A DNA stretch of 36,503 nucleotides, taken from NCBI GenBank assembly GCA_002398825.1, contig DHBS01000003.1, forward strand, positions 2,147-38,649. The letters run 5' to 3'. Made by a program: the position numbers and the translations under genes. Below, one piece after another: positions 31,927 through 36,503 of the stretch. The stretch is from Syntrophomonas sp. UBA4922 (GTDB lineage Bacteria > Bacillota > Syntrophomonadia > Syntrophomonadales > Syntrophomonadaceae). Numbering within the stretch: position 1 is the stretch's first letter; the number at the start of each line of letters is the position of its first letter. Below the pieces are notes generated by a model. It did no database searches, had not been told where the DNA came from, and saw only the letters and a program-made list of their open reading frames with translations.

Positions 31927-32628
31927 ATGGAAAAAATATTGGTAGTGGATGACGAAGAAGCCCTGGTGCGGCTGATTACATACAACTTGAACAAAGCCGG
32001 CTTTGAAACCGTTGCGGCCTTTGACGGCGACCAGGCCTGGCACCTTATCAACACGGAGCAGCCTGACCTCATCATTCTCGATTTAATGCTGCCCGGCAAA
32101 GACGGGCTGGAAATCTGCCGGGAAATACGCCGGGCCAACCTGCAGACACCCATAATCATGCTCACTGCCCGGGATGATGAAATTGATCGGGTTCTGGGTC
32201 TGGAAATGGGGGCCGATGATTATGTGACCAAACCCTTTAGTGTGCGGGAATTGACCGCCCGGGTCAAGGCGGTCTTACGCAGGAGAGGGGGCAGGGCTGA
32301 GGCCGAAGCAACTCCGGCCAGCATCACCATCGGCAGCTTTGAGATCAGACCCGAACAATATGAGATTTACCACCACGGACAGCGTCTGATTTTGACGCTT
32401 AAAGAGTACGAGCTGCTTTCGCTTTTTCTCAAGAACCGGGGGCGGGTTATGAAACGGGAATACCTTCTTCAAGTGCTGTGGGATTCTCCGGCCGGAGTAT
32501 CATCCCGGGTTCTGGATGTTCAGGTCAGCAAGCTGCGCGACAAAATAGAAACAGACAGCAACCAGCCTAAATTTATTAAAACCGTGCGCGGAGTTGGCTA
32601 TAAATTTGAGGAAAACGACGATGAATAA
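31927..32628 (+). CDS. phoB: PhoB/PhoP-type response regulator
   Basis: A 233-residue OmpR/PhoB response regulator. The receiver domain has the acidic pair D8-D9, phosphoacceptor D52 (LILDLMLPG-like segment), T80 and K102 (TKPF). The C-terminal winged helix (about 135-230) includes LTLKEYELL, KREYLLQVLW, VSKLRDKIE and a final TVRGVGYKFE. The gene overlaps phoR by 8 bases, and the pst genes with a Pho box come next, which supports phosphate control; sequence alone would also fit other OmpR-family regulators. ATG follows GGAG by 9 bases. Confidence 0.92.
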   Translation: MEKILVVDDEEALVRLITYNLNKAGFETVAAFDGDQAWHLINTEQPDLIILDLMLPGKDGLEICREIRRANLQTPIIMLTARDDEIDRVLGLEMGADDYVTKPFSVRELTARVKAVLRRRGGRAEAEATPASITIGSFEIRPEQYEIYHHGQRLILTLKEYELLSLFLKNRGRVMKREYLLQVLWDSPAGVSSRVLDVQVSKLRDKIETDSNQPKFIKTVRGVGYKFEENDDE

Positions 32629-34384
32629 GAGCTATCACCGCAAGCTGTTCGCGGCTTTCCTCGCCACCATTCTAGTATTGCTGGTCTTGCTTTCCGGACT
32701 TGGTTACTTTCAATTCACAACCTATTATCTGCACAACCTCGAATCCAGGCTGGCCAAAGAGGCTTATCTGACGGCCGATATGGCCAGATACCGGACTCAG
32801 GCGGACGGCGTAAAACGCAGCTATCAGGATATATGTCTGACTGCTGCCAGGGATGCCCTGACCCGGGTCACTATCATTGATTCCCAGGGGATCGTCCTGG
32901 GTGATTCAGAGGTATCTCCAGGCCAACTTGACAACCACAGCAGCCGCCCCGAAGTCTATGCCGCCCTGCATGGGGAAACCGGGGTAGAAATTCGCTACAG
33001 CGACACCCTGGACATGAATATGCTCTATGTCGCGGTGCCTTTTTCCGATGGTGAAAACAGCGGCGCTGTACGCATGGCGATGCCCCTGGCTGATCTGCAG
33101 GATATCTACAAAAACGCCCTGCTAGGAATATTGGGGATCGGATTGGGCTGTGGAATACTGGCATTGATATTGAGTTTTTTAGTCATCCCGTATTTTTCCC
33201 GGCCTATCCTGGAGATTGCTGCGGCTGTCCAGGACATGGCGGGGGGCAATTATTCACGCCGCATATCTGTACACAGCGATGATGAACTGGGGGTACTGGC
33301 CCATGCTTTCAATAACATGGGCCAGCATATTGAACAAAACCTGCATCAAATTTCGGAAGTTAAAAATCGCCTGGAAGCGATTTTAAGCAATACGGTTAAC
33401 GGCATTATGCTTATCGGTCATGACGGGCGCTTGATTTATGCCAATCCTGCTGCTGTTGCGCTGTTGGGATTGGGAGAGGATTTTATAGGCCGTAACTATA
33501 CTGAGTCCATCGCCGCCTATGAACTGCTCTGCATGATAGACGAAGCCAAAGTAAGCCTTCAGTCGATTAAGCGCAGTATTGTGCTGCACACCAGAGGGGG
33601 AAACATAGCTGAAGCCAATGTGGTGCCAATAATAAATAATGGCGTATCCAGTCAGGACATACTGTTAGTGTTGAATGACATCACTGAAATGAAGCGTCTG
33701 GAACAGGTGCGCAAAGATTTTGTGGCCAATGTATCTCACGAGTTGAAGACCCCGGTTTCGGCCATCAGCGGTTTTGCAGAGACTCTATTGGATGAGGGCA
33801 TTTCAGACCAGTTCAATGCGGTTGAGTTTACTCGCATTATTTATGATGAAGCCCAGCGTTTAACCCATTTAATCAATAGCTTATTGACTTTGTCCAAATT
33901 AGAGTCGGAACCGGTCAGCCTGAATATGCAAATAATAGACCTCAACAGTTTGATGGCGACAACGGCGGCCAGGATGAATAATCTGGCCGGACTAAAAAAC
34001 ATAACGATCAATTATTATGATCGCGGAGAGGCGGCTAATCTAAAAAGTGACCCGGAGCTTATCGAACAGATTATGATCAACCTGCTGGACAATGCCATTA
34101 AATACAGCTCCGAGGGGAACATTATCGAATTAATCCTGGAGGAATCTGCTGACAGAGTCATTATCAAGGTTAAAGATCATGGTACCGGCATTCCCGCAGC
34201 AGAGCTCCCCCGTATTTTCGAACGGTTCTACCGGGTCGATAAGGCCCGTTCCCGGAAAACCGGAGGATCCGGGCTGGGATTGGCGATCGTCAAGCATTTG
34301 GTGGAAAACCTCCATGGTCAGATAGCGGTAGAGAGCACCATAGGCACAGGCACCGTCTTTTCGGTAACCTTATTCAAGCAGTAA
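32621..34384 (+). CDS. phoR: Phosphate regulon sensor histidine kinase
   Basis: A 587-residue membrane kinase. Order: helix 1 (about 9-31), extracytoplasmic PAS-like sensor (35-165), helix 2 (166-190), HAMP (192-245), cytoplasmic PAS (252-350), HisKA with H373 in FVANVSHELKTPVS, and an ATPase domain with NLLDNAIKYS, DHGTGIP and GGSGLGLAIV. This is the full Gram-positive PhoR architecture. It autophosphorylates on H373 and passes phosphate to D52 of PhoB when phosphate is scarce. ATG at 32621 has GAGG 9 bases upstream and overlaps the end of phoB, so translation is coupled. Confidence 0.92.
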   Translation: MNKSYHRKLFAAFLATILVLLVLLSGLGYFQFTTYYLHNLESRLAKEAYLTADMARYRTQADGVKRSYQDICLTAARDALTRVTIIDSQGIVLGDSEVSPGQLDNHSSRPEVYAALHGETGVEIRYSDTLDMNMLYVAVPFSDGENSGAVRMAMPLADLQDIYKNALLGILGIGLGCGILALILSFLVIPYFSRPILEIAAAVQDMAGGNYSRRISVHSDDELGVLAHAFNNMGQHIEQNLHQISEVKNRLEAILSNTVNGIMLIGHDGRLIYANPAAVALLGLGEDFIGRNYTESIAAYELLCMIDEAKVSLQSIKRSIVLHTRGGNIAEANVVPIINNGVSSQDILLVLNDITEMKRLEQVRKDFVANVSHELKTPVSAISGFAETLLDEGISDQFNAVEFTRIIYDEAQRLTHLINSLLTLSKLESEPVSLNMQIIDLNSLMATTAARMNNLAGLKNITINYYDRGEAANLKSDPELIEQIMINLLDNAIKYSSEGNIIELILEESADRVIIKVKDHGTGIPAAELPRIFERFYRVDKARSRKTGGSGLGLAIVKHLVENLHGQIAVESTIGTGTVFSVTLFKQ

Positions 34385-34412
34385 CTTCTACAAAAAACAT
34401 TTTCTGGTGCCG

Positions 34413-34440
34413 TTTACACAATCTTTACATAAGAATTACC
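34413..34440 (+). promoter_or_regulatory. Pho box upstream of pstS
   Basis: Three hexamers TTTACA (34413), TTTACA (34424) and ATTACC (34435) are spaced exactly 11 bases apart, the pattern of Bacillus-type PhoP boxes (TT-A/T/C-ACA repeats). A TACAAT at 34470-34475 is a candidate -10 box without a good -35, as usual for PhoP/PhoB-activated promoters. It points to direct activation of pst by the adjacent two-component system. Confidence 0.85.
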
Positions 34441-34531
34441 CTGGCGAGATGTAAGGTCCGATTATCCTTTACAATGATCGTTTATCCTATTAATGATAAA
34501 AGTAAGGCATTATAAAAGGAGGAACGTATTC

Positions 34532-35395
34532 ATGAGATTATCGAGAGTAAAGAAAGTCGGCACTGTATTTTTTGCGGGATTATTAATGTTTGGCGCTTTG
34601 GCAACTGCCGGATGCGGAAAGCAAGAAGCTTCTGCCCCCCCCCAGCAGCCGACTCCTGCCCTTAGCGGCACCTTGACAGTGGCTGGTTCTACTTCGGTTC
34701 AACCTTTCAGCGATTTGCTTGCCGAAGAATTTATGGCTGCCAATAAAGAGGTACAGATCAACGTACAGGGAGGCGGCTCCAGTGTGGGCATTGAATCTGC
34801 GGTCTCAGGAGCTGCGGGTATAGGCGCGGTTTCCCGGTCGGTAACCAGTGAAGAAAAGGCCAAAGGCCTGGTGGACACTATCATTGCCCTGGACGGCATC
34901 GCCATAGTGGTACACCCCAGCAATGCCATTTCTTCAATAAGCACCGCTGACGTAATGAACATCTACCTGGGCAATATCAAGAACTGGAAGCAGCTGGGCG
35001 GCCTTGACGCACCCATCACCGTAGTCACCAGAGAAGATGGTTCGGGAACCAGGGAGGCCTTCACTAGCCTGGTTATGAACAAAAAAGACATAATCAGCAC
35101 CGCCATCGTGCAGAATTCCACCGGAGCGGTTAGAACCACTGTGGCCGGCGACAAGAATGCCATCGGTTATGTATCGTTGTCCAGCCTCAACCAGGAAGTC
35201 AAAGCTCTGCAGGTGGACGAAATTGCAGCCAACGAAACCAATGTGAAGAATGGCACCTATAAACTGCAAAGGCCTTTCATCTATGTGACCAAAGGCGAAC
35301 CCAGCGGATTGGCCAAGGCCTTTATCGACTACGTTCTAAGCCCGCAGGGACAACAATTGATAGTTGAAGAAGGCGCCATCACTGTAAGCAAATAA
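34532..35395 (+). CDS. pstS: Phosphate ABC transporter substrate-binding lipoprotein
   Basis: A 287-residue lipoprotein. The signal peptide ends at TAG-C28, a lipobox, followed by a flexible linker of Ala, Pro and Gln. The mature domain has GTLTVAGSTSVQPF, GGGSSVGIESAVSGAA, IGAVSRSV and REDGSGTREAF, the phosphate-binding loops of PstS. It captures phosphate outside the membrane for PstCA-B. ATG at 34532 has AAAGGAGGA upstream; the frame is open further to 34493 but lies before that site. It is the first gene of the pst operon behind the Pho box. Confidence 0.95.
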   Translation: MRLSRVKKVGTVFFAGLLMFGALATAGCGKQEASAPPQQPTPALSGTLTVAGSTSVQPFSDLLAEEFMAANKEVQINVQGGGSSVGIESAVSGAAGIGAVSRSVTSEEKAKGLVDTIIALDGIAIVVHPSNAISSISTADVMNIYLGNIKNWKQLGGLDAPITVVTREDGSGTREAFTSLVMNKKDIISTAIVQNSTGAVRTTVAGDKNAIGYVSLSSLNQEVKALQVDEIAANETNVKNGTYKLQRPFIYVTKGEPSGLAKAFIDYVLSPQGQQLIVEEGAITVSK

Positions 35396-35483
35396 GATGA
35401 GTAGACCTATCATCTCCTCATCAAGCGAATTACCCATTAAATCCGGCGGCAGCCCAGCCGCCGGTAAGCTTATAGGAGGAGCT

Positions 35484-36371
35484 ATGAACAGGCTATACGG
35501 AGGCGCAGAAGCCCGCTACAATGAGATATTTATCGAGAAAGCCCTGTTCGTGAGCGCCGCCCTCTTTATTATCATAATCGCCATTATAACCCTGTTTATA
35601 TTTAGCAAAGGACTGCCGGTCTTTTTGAAGGTAGGGTGGGCAGATTTTTTGTTTAATACCGATTGGCGTCCCACCAAAGGTATATTTGGAATTGGGGCAA
35701 TGGTGGTGGGTTCTTTGGCCGTGACTCTGTCCGCCATGATATGGTCGGTTCCCCTGGGGTTGGCCACGGCGGTTTTCATGGCCGAAATCGCACCCCGCCA
35801 CATAGGCCAGCTGCTAGGCAGTCTGGTGGAACTATTGGCCGGAATACCCTCAGTTGTCTATGGCTTCGTAGGGCTCTTGGTGGTAGTGCCCTTTATTCGT
35901 GAACATATGGGCGGAAACGGCATGAGCGTTTTAGCCGGTGCTATCGTGTTGGGGATTATGATTCTGCCCACAGTGGTAAACATCTCCCGGGATGCTATAC
36001 AGGCGGTTCCCCGTGAATATACCGAAGGTTCGCTGGCATTGGGAGCTTCTCATTATCAAACCATAGCCAAGGTTATTATTCCGGCGGCTCGTTCAGGGAT
36101 CATTACCGCTGTTGTGCTGGGTATGGGACGGGCTATAGGCGAAACCATGGCGGTGGTGATGGTAACAGGCAATTCAAGTATTGTGCCGGCCAGCATCCTG
36201 GCTCCGGTGAGAACCATGACCAGCAATATAGTATTGGAGATGGGCTATGCCAGCGGTGATCATCAAGCTGCACTTTTTTCAACCGGGATGGTATTGTTTA
36301 TTTTTATCGTGGTCTTGAACCTAATTGTCAACCGGGTGGCTAAGGCAGGTGACATCAATGGCAAGAAATAG
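35484..36371 (+). CDS. pstC: Phosphate ABC transporter permease
   Basis: A membrane permease of about 295 residues with six predicted helices and a long periplasmic loop after helix 1. It contains PLGLATAVFMAE, ELLAGIPSVVYGFVGL, and EGSLALGASHYQTIAKVIIPAARSG, the EAA loop that contacts the ATPase, and GRAIGETMAVVMVTGN. ATG at 35484 has GGAGGA 4 bases upstream. An in-frame ATG at 35397, one base after the pstS stop, would add 29 polar residues but has no ribosome binding site. It overlaps pstA by 14 bases. Confidence 0.94.
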   Translation: MNRLYGGAEARYNEIFIEKALFVSAALFIIIIAIITLFIFSKGLPVFLKVGWADFLFNTDWRPTKGIFGIGAMVVGSLAVTLSAMIWSVPLGLATAVFMAEIAPRHIGQLLGSLVELLAGIPSVVYGFVGLLVVVPFIREHMGGNGMSVLAGAIVLGIMILPTVVNISRDAIQAVPREYTEGSLALGASHYQTIAKVIIPAARSGIITAVVLGMGRAIGETMAVVMVTGNSSIVPASILAPVRTMTSNIVLEMGYASGDHQAALFSTGMVLFIFIVVLNLIVNRVAKAGDINGKK

Positions 36372-36503
36372 ATGGCAGGATCGCATCATCACCGCGGCCT
36401 TCTGGTCAGCAGGGATAATAATAGTAGCGATATTGGCCGGTATCATCGGCTACGTGGCGTTCAAAGGCATCTCCAGTATCAGCCTGGATTTCATCCTGGA
36501 GCC
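36358..36503 (+). CDS. pstA: Phosphate ABC transporter permease PstA, N-terminal part; cut by window edge
   Basis: ATG at 36358 has AGGTGA 6 bases upstream and opens a frame that runs off the right edge. The 48 visible residues are a basic start (ARNRWQDRI), one membrane helix (about 11-31) and YVAFKGISSISLDFIL, a PstA-like first loop. Position after pstC and the 14-base overlap support the assignment. pstB is expected beyond the window. Confidence 0.85.
   Translation, partial: MARNRWQDRIITAAFWSAGIIIVAILAGIIGYVAFKGISSISLDFILE

Overview
The window looks like chromosomal DNA of an anaerobic, low-to-mid GC Gram-positive bacterium of the Clostridia, possibly close to the Syntrophomonadaceae. This is inferred from four things: strong GGAGG-type ribosome binding sites with frequent TTG and GTG starts; a T-box and c-di-GMP-I riboswitches; an anaerobe-type Mrp/ORP iron-sulfur ATPase operon; and a fatty-acid-type acyl-CoA synthetase. 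No rRNA, tRNA, CRISPR array, insertion sequence or prophage was seen.

Layout. 1-640 (minus): a sigma-A-type promoter, two tandem c-di-GMP-I (GEMM) riboswitch aptamers separated by an intrinsic terminator, and the start of a secreted, probably Ig-like wall protein cut by the window edge. 960-4770: a short GlpD-like FAD oxidoreductase, a convergent LytR-CpsA-Psr protein, and a PurF-like protein whose catalytic Cys has become Ser. 5085-8914: an AMP-forming acyl-CoA synthetase, then (minus) a UPF0261 / TIM-barrel pair equivalent to the two halves of plant Tm-1. 9393-10619: an MFS exporter. 10872-16756: a tryptophan T-box operon trpE-trpG-trpD-trpC-trpF-aroF that lacks trpB and trpA.

16921-18163: two uncharacterised membrane proteins; a third gene at 31119 fuses a domain of each. 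18470-22592: an operator-rich promoter and the operon DUF5320 - DUF134 regulator - NifX/ORP-like protein - two MinD ATPases with ferredoxin inserts - Mrp-ORP fusion, followed by a gamma-class carbonic anhydrase. 23396-27607: an M24 peptidase homologue lacking one metal ligand, a DUF1801 protein, an autoregulated PadR gene with a DUF4180 partner, an EncFtn-like small ferritin and a half-length TauE/SafE. 28206-30839: an unusual fusion of a degenerate KaiC/RecA-like domain with a PEP/pyruvate-binding domain. 31927 to the end: phoB-phoR and, behind a three-repeat Pho box, pstS-pstC-pstA (cut by the window edge).

How the parts work together. The trp genes carry chorismate to indole-glycerol phosphate while AroF feeds the shikimate pathway, all gated by uncharged tRNA-Trp. 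PhoBR senses phosphate limitation and the Pho box places the Pst transporter under it. The ORP/Mrp cluster is a coherent metal-cluster assembly or scaffolding module. Its promoter carries two copies of the palindrome ACATATGT, which also lies inside the padR promoter, so the two loci may share or have related regulators. The strongest leads are this operator sharing, the membrane-protein family with a natural domain fusion, the tandem c-di-GMP switch, the Ser-for-Cys PurF homologue, and the KaiC-like/PPDK fusion.
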